From the IMG/VR virus record IMGVR_UViG_3300020468_000014, positions 1-45,578 of that record: DNA of 45,578 nt. One strand, 5' to 3'. Below, one piece after another: positions 1 through 7,402 of this stretch (position 1 is its first letter; every line of letters starts with the position of its first letter). The notes below the pieces were generated by a model. It saw nothing but the letters and a program-made list of their open reading frames with translations. It was not told the DNA's origin and searched no databases. Made by a program: the position numbers and the translations under genes. This DNA is from a virus.

Positions 1-581
1 TTGAACATTCCGTCAAGTACTTCAGTTGTTCCTGCACCGACTCCAGTTTTTGAAATAACAGTGTTTGCAGGTACAGTTTGAGTAATACCGTAACCAACAT
101 TAATACTTCCTACACTGTTAAGTGTAAGATTCTGATCTGCTTTACCATCAATTATTCCAATTCTAATACCGTTCGACCATGTGCCTGGATTTTTAGCAGC
201 AACAGTCACGTTTGCAATTGTATTTACATCGTACCCTAATTCTTCGTAATGATCAATACTCTTGATCTTTGTGCTTGTAGCAGCACCAACGAATCCATTG
301 TACAATCCTGCATCGTCAGCTCTGACTACGTTTAGTATTCCACCGTAAGCCAAATATGATGATGCAGTCAACCATGTTTCATACTGTTTGTCAGTACTAT
401 ATGGTTTCCCAAATGTATTAAGTAAATCGTTCTCCGTATTAACAAGAGTTGGAGTTCCGACAGGCCCTTGTGCAAACGGGCCTACAATTCCACCTATCTT
501 ATCTGTTGTGGGGTCGATCCTTCCTAGTGTTAAATCAACTTCCCTTACCAAAATACCAGGAGATGCTAGATTCAGTGGCAT
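1..581 (-). CDS. gp18: Tail sheath protein gp18, N-terminal part (runs off left edge)
   Basis: The frame is open from the ATG at 581 to the window edge, about 193 codons. It begins MPLNLASPGILVREVDLT and continues with IGGIVGPFAQGPVGTPTLV, the typical N-terminus of T4-type contractile tail sheath proteins. These polymerise around the tail tube and contract on infection. The start is supported by a GAGAGGAA ribosome binding site just upstream and by a late promoter at 619-626. It follows terminase gene 17, as in T4. Only the N-terminal part is present, so the C-terminal polymerisation domain cannot be judged. Confidence 0.9.
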   Translation of the reverse strand, partial: MPLNLASPGILVREVDLTLGRIDPTTDKIGGIVGPFAQGPVGTPTLVNTENDLLNTFGKPYSTDKQYETWLTASSYLAYGGILNVVRADDAGLYNGFVGAATSTKIKSIDHYEELGYDVNTIANVTVAAKNPGTWSNGIRIGIIDGKADQNLTLNSVGSINVGYGITQTVPANTVISKTGVGAGTTEVLDGMF

Positions 582-618
582 CTTTAATTCCTCTCTCAGT
601 CCAAATTTATTCTAGAAA

Positions 619-626
619 TATTTATA
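619..626 (-). promoter_or_regulatory. T4-type late promoter for gene 18
   Basis: TATAAATA on the minus strand, in the gap between the gene 17 stop and the gene 18 start, 37 bases before the ATG. TATAAATA is the core recognised by the T4 late sigma factor gp55. Confidence 0.75.
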
Positions 627-637
627 GATTTGTCTTT

Positions 638-2287
638 TTACATGTAGTCCCACATGTATGAACGGTCTCCATATTCGTCGGTATGCCATCTATCTCCTTC
701 CTTATCAACGAAACTATCCATGTCTTCAAGACCGTCGGACATGAACCCAAATGGAGCCATATCTTGTTCTATTTGATTCTTTTGTTCGTCATAAATTCTC
801 TTACGAACATCCTGATCAGACATTTCTTTAAAGTAATCTTGACACACTAACCATGAGAATATTACTAAGCACATTGCTAGATCATCATTAGATCCTTCCT
901 CTGCTTCAAATGAATTTCCTTTCTGAGAAAATGTAGTTAACTCTGATATGATCTCATAATCACAAGTTAAAAGTTTATTATCTTCCAATAAAGTTTTAAG
1001 ATTTGAGCAACCTAATTTTTTAACAGCTGCCGTCATTCTTACTCCAAGTTGTGTCTTTTTCCCTGAAAACCCTTGACCTACAATTTGGCCATTTCTCCCT
1101 CTCATTGTAGCCATTAAAAGATTATCATACTCCAAATCATATTGCATAATACTTGCAACTTGATCTCCTATATCATTCACTTCTATTAAAACAAATGCCT
1201 GATTATATCCTATTGCAACATCATGAATAATATTGGGAAATAGCATAGGTTTAATTTCATTATTCCTATATTTTGCTACTACCTTATATGGAAACTCTGT
1301 AGTATCAAAAACTAAAAATGCAGAATAATCATTACCAAGTCCTCTAGCCACATCAACTGTGAGTATGTAATTATGATCCTTTATTGGTTCTTCGTAGATA
1401 TCAAGACCAGCATTTCTCTGGATGGGGTCTTCAAATACAAGATTTTTTAACTTTGCTGCACTAATAAGAGTATTAACAGATCCTAAAAATTCACATTCAA
1501 ACTCAATTTTGAATTGTTGTTCTGATGTGTTTGCAATTGTTTGTTCTTTCCATTCAGCATCTCTACCAGGAACTTCAGACCAATGTACTTCAGTAGGAAC
1601 ATATTCACTCTGACCTTTTTCTGAATTATGCCACATACGGTAGAAATGATTCATACCCCTTGGGGTTGAAACAATAATTACTTTAGTACTTTGTCCAGAC
1701 GTAATAGTAGGATAAACAGAGGCAAAGAAGTCGTCAGCAATGTGATTCGGGATGAAAGCGAACTCGTCAAGAAAGATGACATTATAGGATCCACCTCGGA
1801 CAGCAGATGAAGAAGTAGAGTTTGCCGATATTTTTGATCCATTTTCTAATTCTAGGGAACCTTTATTCCACGATACTATACCTTGCTGCATCCATGAAGG
1901 TAAATTTTCGTATGCAAGTTGTAATCTGCCAAGTAAATCTCTAGCAGTTGATGCCTTGTTTGCAAGTATTGCAATGTTTACATTATCATTAAAAACTGCA
2001 TAATGCAATAGGTACGAAACACATGTTGTAGATTTACCAGTCTGTCTGGGCATTTTACAGATGTTAAATCTATGTTTATGAAAATTATGAATTAATTTTT
2101 CTTGAAAATCGTACATATTAAAAGGAACTAGTCCTTCATCAAGAGATACAATCTGAATATAATTTCTTGCAAAATAAACAGGATCATCCTTACACTTTAA
2201 GAATTCTACTATCTGCTCCTCTGTAAATTCATGAGGAGTATTTGCTTTTTTTAAATTAGGATTACCAAGATATACATTATCAGACAT
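638..2287 (-). CDS. gp17: Terminase large subunit gp17 (packaging ATPase and nuclease)
   Basis: 549 residues, against 610 in T4. The protein powers DNA translocation into the prohead and cuts the concatemer. The N-terminal ATPase has a Walker A-type loop MPRQTGKSTT (about residues 79-88), a Walker B IFLDEF (171-176) and a coupling motif VSTPRG (206-211). The C-terminal RNase H-fold nuclease shows acidic residues in TVDVARG (D312), LIEVND (E369 and D372) and SNDDLA (D468/D469), matching the catalytic triad pattern of T4 gp17. All key residues appear intact. It lies between the small-subunit module and tail sheath gene 18. A 50-residue gene is inserted between genes 16 and 17. The ribosome binding site is weak, so coupling to the upstream genes is likely. 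Confidence 0.96.
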   Translation of the reverse strand: MSDNVYLGNPNLKKANTPHEFTEEQIVEFLKCKDDPVYFARNYIQIVSLDEGLVPFNMYDFQEKLIHNFHKHRFNICKMPRQTGKSTTCVSYLLHYAVFNDNVNIAILANKASTARDLLGRLQLAYENLPSWMQQGIVSWNKGSLELENGSKISANSTSSSAVRGGSYNVIFLDEFAFIPNHIADDFFASVYPTITSGQSTKVIIVSTPRGMNHFYRMWHNSEKGQSEYVPTEVHWSEVPGRDAEWKEQTIANTSEQQFKIEFECEFLGSVNTLISAAKLKNLVFEDPIQRNAGLDIYEEPIKDHNYILTVDVARGLGNDYSAFLVFDTTEFPYKVVAKYRNNEIKPMLFPNIIHDVAIGYNQAFVLIEVNDIGDQVASIMQYDLEYDNLLMATMRGRNGQIVGQGFSGKKTQLGVRMTAAVKKLGCSNLKTLLEDNKLLTCDYEIISELTTFSQKGNSFEAEEGSNDDLAMCLVIFSWLVCQDYFKEMSDQDVRKRIYDEQKNQIEQDMAPFGFMSDGLEDMDSFVDKEGDRWHTDEYGDRSYMWDYM

Positions 2288-2294
2288 AGTTTAA

Positions 2295-2447
2295 TTAATC
2301 CTGTTTGTTAATATCTAAGGATCTTATATTTCTTTCTTTCATCTGTTGTTGTACTTGAACTGGGCCAATAACATCTATAAATTCCATGAAAGATTTACCA
2401 TCTTTATCTTCGATGGTAATCTTTTCCTGATAGTTTTTCCAGTCCAT
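2295..2447 (-). CDS. Small protein between terminase subunits (50 aa)
   Basis: Starts MDWKNYQEKITIEDKDGK and ends DINKQD. Its ATG directly follows the TAA of gene 16, and its stop lies 7 bases before gene 17, so it is probably translated by coupling within the packaging operon. It is mixed-charge, with no membrane segment and no recognisable domain. T4 itself has no gene at this position, so this is an addition within the terminase module. Its role is unknown; the position suggests, but does not prove, a packaging role. Confidence 0.7.
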   Translation of the reverse strand: MDWKNYQEKITIEDKDGKSFMEFIDVIGPVQVQQQMKERNIRSLDINKQD

Positions 2448-2876
2448 TTACTTTTCCGTCTCTTTATTATTTAGAAACTGTTGCTTCAACATCTTTGAAA
2501 GATCTGATGTTGAACCTACAAAAACAGCGTTATTAGTAACATTATTTGTAGTTTTAACTGCTTCTTCGTCAACTTCTTTAACTTTTTTCTGAAGATCTAG
2601 TAACTTATCAGTGGTATCAGCAACTGATTTAATAATTTGTCCAGCAACTTCATATGCCCTTGCACTACCTTGTTCTTCAGCAACTTCCATAATACCATTA
2701 AGTGCTTCTTGACCTTTTTCAATTAATGAATAAAGATTTCCTCTAGTATATTCATAATCTTTACGTACCTCAGTTTTACCATCATTTTTGGTTAATTTAT
2801 TTTCAGATACGGTGCTAACCTCAATCTCACTACTGGTATTGAGTGCGTCATCTATAGGATCAAAATTGTTACTCAT
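2448..2876 (-). CDS. gp16: Terminase small subunit gp16
   Basis: 142 residues, against 164 in T4. The T4 small subunit recognises concatemeric DNA and stimulates gp17. The C-terminal segment TNNAVFVGSTSDLSKML aligns by eye with T4 gp16's 'QNATVFMGSPTDLMDEI'. The middle part (about residues 45-105) is predicted helical with heptad-like spacing, fitting the coiled-coil oligomerisation core of this family. The start overlaps the stop of gene 15 by one base, so the two are coupled. Identity rests on the C-terminal motif, the size and the gene order 15-16-17. Confidence 0.85.
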   Translation of the reverse strand: MSNNFDPIDDALNTSSEIEVSTVSENKLTKNDGKTEVRKDYEYTRGNLYSLIEKGQEALNGIMEVAEEQGSARAYEVAGQIIKSVADTTDKLLDLQKKVKEVDEEAVKTTNNVTNNAVFVGSTSDLSKMLKQQFLNNKETEK

Positions 2877-3673
2877 TAGATGTCCTCTTTCCTAACTGGA
2901 CTGTAAGTTTTACCATCACCTAAGAATTCCCAGTTCTCATCAAATCCAAAGTCATCAGCAGGCCCTGCATCTGCAGGATTAGGTGTTGCAGTATATCTCA
3001 TTTCACGTTTTGTAGTTTGAACATTAGTATCTGCATATAGATCTGTTTGAACTTTTTTGATAAGTCCTTCTGAAGTATCTGAGATTGGGCCAAAGAGATA
3101 AGTTTTTGCGGTAAAATTTAATGTATATATTAGTGCTCTTCTTGTACTAAAGTCTCCTTCATAGTCATCTTGAAAAGAAACATTATCTAAAACTAAAGGA
3201 ATATCTCTTTTTTCTCCTATAGATTTTACTAAATCAACTGTTAGTGTAAATGCTGGTTGAAAATATGGAAGTATCTGTTCAACAATCTGTAAAGCATCAT
3301 CATTTAATTTTGTCCATATACTCAATTCAAATCCAATATTATATGGAACAGGCATATAAACCTTTTTTAAATTAGTTCCATCAGAAGTTTTAAATGTCTG
3401 TGTAACACCTGCTTTTCTAGTAGGATCATAAGAAATAGTATTCATTTCAAATGACATTCTTGGTAATGTTGTAGCAACTGGTTTGTTTAAATCTGCTTGT
3501 TGTTCCAATCTAGCAAGAAATTTTTGAGCAGGGCCATATGATAATGGTACTTTAAAGTCACTAAAATCTTCACCATCTTGAGATTTGTGCTTAATAACAA
3601 TGTTATTAAATACTGTACCAAAAGATATTATGGTTTTTCTAACTATTTCGTGATAATAATAAGTTCCTAACAT
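2876..3673 (-). CDS. gp15: Tail completion / sheath stabiliser protein gp15
   Basis: 265 residues, against 272 in T4. In T4, gp15 forms a hexameric ring capping the tail tube and sheath and joins the tail to the neck. The N-terminus MLGTYYYHEIVRKTIISFGTV and the later PYNIGFELSIWTKLNDDALQ and RDIPLVLDNVSFQDDYEGDF segments are typical of T4-type gp15. Each neighbouring gene (14 upstream, 16 downstream) touches it by one base. Nothing looks broken. Confidence 0.92.
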   Translation of the reverse strand: MLGTYYYHEIVRKTIISFGTVFNNIVIKHKSQDGEDFSDFKVPLSYGPAQKFLARLEQQADLNKPVATTLPRMSFEMNTISYDPTRKAGVTQTFKTSDGTNLKKVYMPVPYNIGFELSIWTKLNDDALQIVEQILPYFQPAFTLTVDLVKSIGEKRDIPLVLDNVSFQDDYEGDFSTRRALIYTLNFTAKTYLFGPISDTSEGLIKKVQTDLYADTNVQTTKREMRYTATPNPADAGPADDFGFDENWEFLGDGKTYSPVRKEDI

Positions 3674-5127
3674 TATACTTGTCCGAATGGGTTACCTTCA
3701 CTGAAGTCAATAATAGCATCTGCTTCTGCTTCAATATTGTCGCTCTGATCATATTGATCGGCAAATTCTGCTTTAGCAATATAATCTACATTATATCTAG
3801 CACCAGAAGTAGTTCCAACAGCAATCTCACCAGCTTGGAATGTTCCTGATGTAGTTCCCAATTTAAGGACAACTTCATCTCTATCCCAACTCTTAACTCT
3901 ACCTATAGCACCACTAACAGATCCTTGAACAGCCTCATTGAATTGATAAGTTCCAATACCAGTTATAGTTGCTGGTTGTGAAATAGTTGCAATACCTGTA
4001 TGTGAAGTATATCCAACACCTGCATCAGAAATAAGAATTTGAGTGACCATATTAGCAGATTTATCTACAACTGCTCTAGCAACAGCAATAGTATTTCCAA
4101 CACCTACAGGTGGTGCATCGAAGAATATAGTTGCTGCATCTGCATAACCACTACCACTATTTCCAACACCAGTAGTTATTACCTGAACACCAGCAGTACC
4201 AGCAGGGCCTAAGTTTGCAGTTGCGGCCGCACCAACTCCATTGTATGTGGTAATACCATTAGTTGCTGTTGTTGCAGTACTTACTATAGTAACTGTAGGT
4301 GGTGTAGTATATCCAGCACCAGCATTTGTTAATAAAATTTCTTTAACAGAATGTACACCATAAACAGATGTTGTTATAGCTACCGCAGTTGCAGTAATAC
4401 CTCCACCAACTGGCCCAGGCCCTGCAATTACAACATTAGGTGTTGTAGTATAATTATATCCATCTTCATTAAGGAATATATTTCTAATATATCCACTTGA
4501 AGTACCAATATTTAATGTTGCAGTTGAACCAATAGAGATTAACTGTAACTCAGTCATATAACCATAATCAACGAGTGTCTCATCAATTGCCTGTGTAGAA
4601 TCACTAATTTGATTCCATCCACCAACGTCATCACTAAGTTCGTAAAGTTCACACTGTAATTCATAAACATATCCTTTACCTAACTGATAGAAAGGTTTTT
4701 CATGTTCTACAAATTTAACTTCAAAAATTCTTTTACCTAATGGAAAATATATTAAATCTCCTTCACGTGGTCTACCTTCAACAAGTATTTCATCATCAGG
4801 CATTGAAACTAAAAATGGTGCAATAAAATCTTCCCATCTTTCTTTTGATATTGTTATGACCAATTCATCTTTTAAACTCATACCAAATTTAGTCATTATA
4901 TCACCAGCACCTGTATACCCTTCATAGGTATTAACATATGCTTCTAATAAAAAATTATCGTCAAATTTTGACGATTCAACTTCTCTAAAAATATTATCTT
5001 TATTAACTATTTTTCTGGGAAGATAAGTAATTTCAACACCATACATCCTCAACTGTTCGTTGATAAGATCCTGAATAAGTCTTTGTTCTCCTGAAGAACC
5101 TTTTAGGAAAAATGGATTTAATGCCAT
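3673..5127 (-). CDS. gp14: Neck protein gp14 with a large beta-repeat insertion
   Basis: 484 residues, against 256 in T4. Residues 1 to about 167 (MALNPFFLKGSSGEQRLIQDL through the YVYELQCELYELSDD segment) and the last 30 or so (ending DFSEGNPFGQV) look like a normal T4-type gp14, which with gp13 forms the neck where the tail docks. Between them sit roughly 230 extra residues of glycine/threonine-rich repeats such as NAGAGYTTPPTVTI, NSGSGYADAATIFF and DAGVGYTSHTGIATI. The same repeat type occurs in the gp7-like and gp8 proteins of this window. The insertion could project from the neck as a decoration or fibre-like domain; that is inference. Start ATG at 5127 lies 5 bases after the gp13 stop. 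Confidence 0.9.
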   Translation of the reverse strand: MALNPFFLKGSSGEQRLIQDLINEQLRMYGVEITYLPRKIVNKDNIFREVESSKFDDNFLLEAYVNTYEGYTGAGDIMTKFGMSLKDELVITISKERWEDFIAPFLVSMPDDEILVEGRPREGDLIYFPLGKRIFEVKFVEHEKPFYQLGKGYVYELQCELYELSDDVGGWNQISDSTQAIDETLVDYGYMTELQLISIGSTATLNIGTSSGYIRNIFLNEDGYNYTTTPNVVIAGPGPVGGGITATAVAITTSVYGVHSVKEILLTNAGAGYTTPPTVTIVSTATTATNGITTYNGVGAAATANLGPAGTAGVQVITTGVGNSGSGYADAATIFFDAPPVGVGNTIAVARAVVDKSANMVTQILISDAGVGYTSHTGIATISQPATITGIGTYQFNEAVQGSVSGAIGRVKSWDRDEVVLKLGTTSGTFQAGEIAVGTTSGARYNVDYIAKAEFADQYDQSDNIEAEADAIIDFSEGNPFGQV

Positions 5128-5131
5128 AATA

Positions 5132-5974
5132 TTAACCTATCATATCAAGGGGTGGTACCTCGTATTCTGAAGTCATCTTCTCTAGAAGAGTATCTATTTC
5201 TCTTTGTCCATCTTCATATATTTCTCTACCATTAAATTCAATTCCACCAGGAAGTCTAACTCCTTTAAATTTAATTAAATTTTGTCCCCATTGCTTCTTC
5301 AACAATGCAGTTAAATATTTCTTTAACCATGGATCATTATATACTTGACTATATGCTGTAGGATCTAATGCTCTCCAACATTCTAATACAATATATGAAC
5401 CAACTTCTTCAGCCTTCCAATCAATATCCAAGTACAATCTATCTTGTCTTTGGTTAAATCTGATCTGTTTATCAGTGGTTAATAAGAAATCAATATCTTC
5501 TAGATAAGTCTTAACCATAGCATATTGTAGTAAATCAACTGAATTAAATTGATATAAGTCATTCAAAAATAGTTGATATTTAATACTAAACATCCCAGAT
5601 GATATTGTACTACTATCAAATTTAAATACTTTTTCTACACCAATTACAGAATCTGGAACAGGTATAAAGTTTGAATTTTCATACCAATTAGAAGTAACAG
5701 TTCCTACTCCACTTACATTTGAAGAACTACTTGTAGTAACTATACCAACTCCACTAGTTCCGTTTGCTCTTCCTCTATCAATATCTTCTTGAGTAAGTTG
5801 ATGTTTAAGATACATTTTCTCAACACCATTATAATGACGTTCGTTGAAAAATTGTATTGCATCATCTATTAAATCATCAGCCTGATCGTCATCAACATTA
5901 ATTTCTAAAACAGGAGAACCTAACTGCCTATAGCAATAATTTTTAAGTTCTTGTCTAGTTGTTGGTTTTGCCAT
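5132..5974 (-). CDS. gp13: Neck protein gp13
   Basis: 280 residues, against 309 in T4. The N-terminus MAKPTTRQELKNYCYRQLGS followed by PVLEINVDDDQADDLIDDAI and QFFNERHYNGVEKMY is characteristic of T4-type gp13, which caps the filled head together with gp14. The start overlaps the upstream gene's stop as TGATG, indicating coupling. A short glycine/serine-rich loop (about residues 70-95, GIVTTSSSSNVSGVGTV) looks like a small insertion. Confidence 0.93.
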   Translation of the reverse strand: MAKPTTRQELKNYCYRQLGSPVLEINVDDDQADDLIDDAIQFFNERHYNGVEKMYLKHQLTQEDIDRGRANGTSGVGIVTTSSSSNVSGVGTVTSNWYENSNFIPVPDSVIGVEKVFKFDSSTISSGMFSIKYQLFLNDLYQFNSVDLLQYAMVKTYLEDIDFLLTTDKQIRFNQRQDRLYLDIDWKAEEVGSYIVLECWRALDPTAYSQVYNDPWLKKYLTALLKKQWGQNLIKFKGVRLPGGIEFNGREIYEDGQREIDTLLEKMTSEYEVPPLDMIG

Positions 5975-6816
5975 CAGTAAGAGCCTCCATCTATTAATCC
6001 AGCTGTTAATGTTCCATCTACGTAAGCATCTGCTGTAAATGTTGCTATTGCACCAAAGGTAGCAATACCAGCAGTTACAACTAAACCACCAGTAGTAGCT
6101 CTAAATCCCCTACCAGCAGTAACTAATCCAACAGAATCAACATTTGTTACATCTTCGTAAGTAACTGTTCCACCAACTGAAAGGTTACCAGTAACTGAAA
6201 GACTATCCGTTAAAGCATCAAATGTAAATCCTGCACTATCTCTTAAAGTAGATCCTACTCCCAAGAATGGAACACGAGTCGCTGTTAAAAGAGCATATGT
6301 AGATACACCTGTGATATTTAGTGATTGTGCGTTTACGTTATCAAGAACGATATCGTCACTCAAGAATAAGTCACCACCAACAAAAAGATCTCCAGTAACC
6401 GTAGCACCAGTGGAGATTGTATTAAATACTTTTGTTGTTCCATGATACAGTTCTGCTGTACCACCATATCCAATTCTTAATGCACCTTCACCAGTATCAC
6501 TTATATAACTATGAGAACCATCATGATATATTTCTAATGCAGTGGAAGAAGTACCAAATTTTAATTTAGTATTATCATTATATTTAAAAGAACCTTCACT
6601 TGCATCAAATGATGCTGTAACTATACCAACACTATGCTTGAAGTGCATGTCTCCAGCAAATGATGATATTCCAGTATTAACATCTAAAGTTGATACTGAA
6701 GCGATACCACCGACTACATTTTGTGCTGTAATCGCAGTAAGAGCCTCACCACCAGACGCACTGGAAAGTATTTTTACAGCATTTTGTTGACCAACTCTTA
6801 CTCTAATATCTGCCAT
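5974..6816 (-). CDS. Fibre-like virion protein with beta-helix repeats
   Basis: 280 residues. After a short N-terminus MADIRVRVGQQNAVKILSS it consists of low-complexity beta repeats, including KLKFGTSSTALEIYHDGSHSYI, a motif very common in marine T4-like phage fibre proteins, and several VTGDLFVGGDLF / VTGNLSVGGTVT repeats. It holds the slot between the fibre-type proteins and gp13 where T4 carries 12 and wac. A short fibre or whisker-like role is plausible by position, but no direct homology to gp12 or wac is visible. Repeat-rich proteins like this usually determine host contact. Confidence 0.7.
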   Translation of the reverse strand: MADIRVRVGQQNAVKILSSASGGEALTAITAQNVVGGIASVSTLDVNTGISSFAGDMHFKHSVGIVTASFDASEGSFKYNDNTKLKFGTSSTALEIYHDGSHSYISDTGEGALRIGYGGTAELYHGTTKVFNTISTGATVTGDLFVGGDLFLSDDIVLDNVNAQSLNITGVSTYALLTATRVPFLGVGSTLRDSAGFTFDALTDSLSVTGNLSVGGTVTYEDVTNVDSVGLVTAGRGFRATTGGLVVTAGIATFGAIATFTADAYVDGTLTAGLIDGGSY

Positions 6817-6818
6817 TA

Positions 6819-7160
6819 TTAGCTCCTAGTTACTCCTTCTCTCACTAAGACATTTCCCTCAACAACCCTTTCTACAACACCACCTTTTGTAATAACAATA
6901 TCATAAACATATCTACCTGCTCTTAAACTAGTAGTAGTTGTAGCAGCTAATTCTAATACAATCTTTCCAGAACTGGGCTCAGGAATACTAGCATTAAAAT
7001 CTGTTGCTGTAGATGCACCTGCCCATTTTCTCATTTGAGACGCAACGGTATATCCATTCAAATCTAATGCTGAATTGTTATCAACAGATTCTAAATTAAA
7101 AGTTTGTTGGAATGTGGATCCTGTATTTACTACAAGATTATTAACATATACTGCAGCCAT
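6819..7160 (-). CDS. Small virion-type beta-sandwich protein (113 aa)
   Basis: Starts MAAVYVNNLVVNTGSTFQQT and has LDLNGYTVASQMRKWAGAS, then GRYVYDIVITKGGVVERVVEG. The alternating pattern predicts a compact beta fold resembling the small upper-baseplate or fibre N-terminal domains seen in many tailed phages. The family recurs next to gp13 in marine T4-like phages as far as I recall. It has its own late promoter 28 bases upstream (7188-7195), so it is made late and is probably a virion component. The exact role is unknown. Confidence 0.7.
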   Translation of the reverse strand: MAAVYVNNLVVNTGSTFQQTFNLESVDNNSALDLNGYTVASQMRKWAGASTATDFNASIPEPSSGKIVLELAATTTTSLRAGRYVYDIVITKGGVVERVVEGNVLVREGVTRS

Positions 7161-7187
7161 CTATTTACGAAAAGAATCCCTACTTCC

Positions 7188-7195
7188 TATTTATA
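7188..7195 (-). promoter_or_regulatory. T4-type late promoter for the 113-aa gene to gene 17 unit
   Basis: TATAAATA on the minus strand in the 41-base gap between the 66-residue gene's stop and the 113-residue gene's start. It would drive the fibre-neck-terminase unit independently of the giant upstream genes. Confidence 0.75.
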
Positions 7196-7201
7196 GGAGT
7201 A

Positions 7202-7402
7202 CTACTTCTTAGTTAACTTATAGAGTAAACTCTTTATTTCATCTAGTTCACTTCTTAATCTAGATATCTCTTCTTTTTGAGAGTCAACAGCATGTATTTT
7301 AATTAATCTAGATTTATATTCTGCATCATTGCAGTTTATAATTGCACCAGTGGTTTCGTCACGGTATAAACCTTTGTAATTTTCAACTCTAACGTATTCC
7401 AT
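7202..7402 (-). CDS. Small coiled-coil protein (66 aa)
   Basis: N-terminal half MEYVRVENYKGLYRDETTGA, followed by IINCNDAEYKSRL, looks like a compact domain. The C-terminal half (about residues 40-66, KEEISRLRSELDEIKSLLYK) has clear heptads and would form a coiled coil. The start overlaps the stop of the 2466-residue gene (TAATG), so the two are coupled and probably co-produced late. It could be a small oligomeric virion component or a chaperone for its giant neighbour; neither is shown by sequence. Confidence 0.7.
   Translation of the reverse strand: MEYVRVENYKGLYRDETTGAIINCNDAEYKSRLIKIHAVDSQKEEISRLRSELDEIKSLLYKLTKK

Noticed and set aside
638-656. ACATGT...ACATGT inverted repeat at the gene 17 stop
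   Set aside because: It arises from the repeated YMWDYM codons at the C-terminus and is not followed by a T run, so it is not called a terminator.
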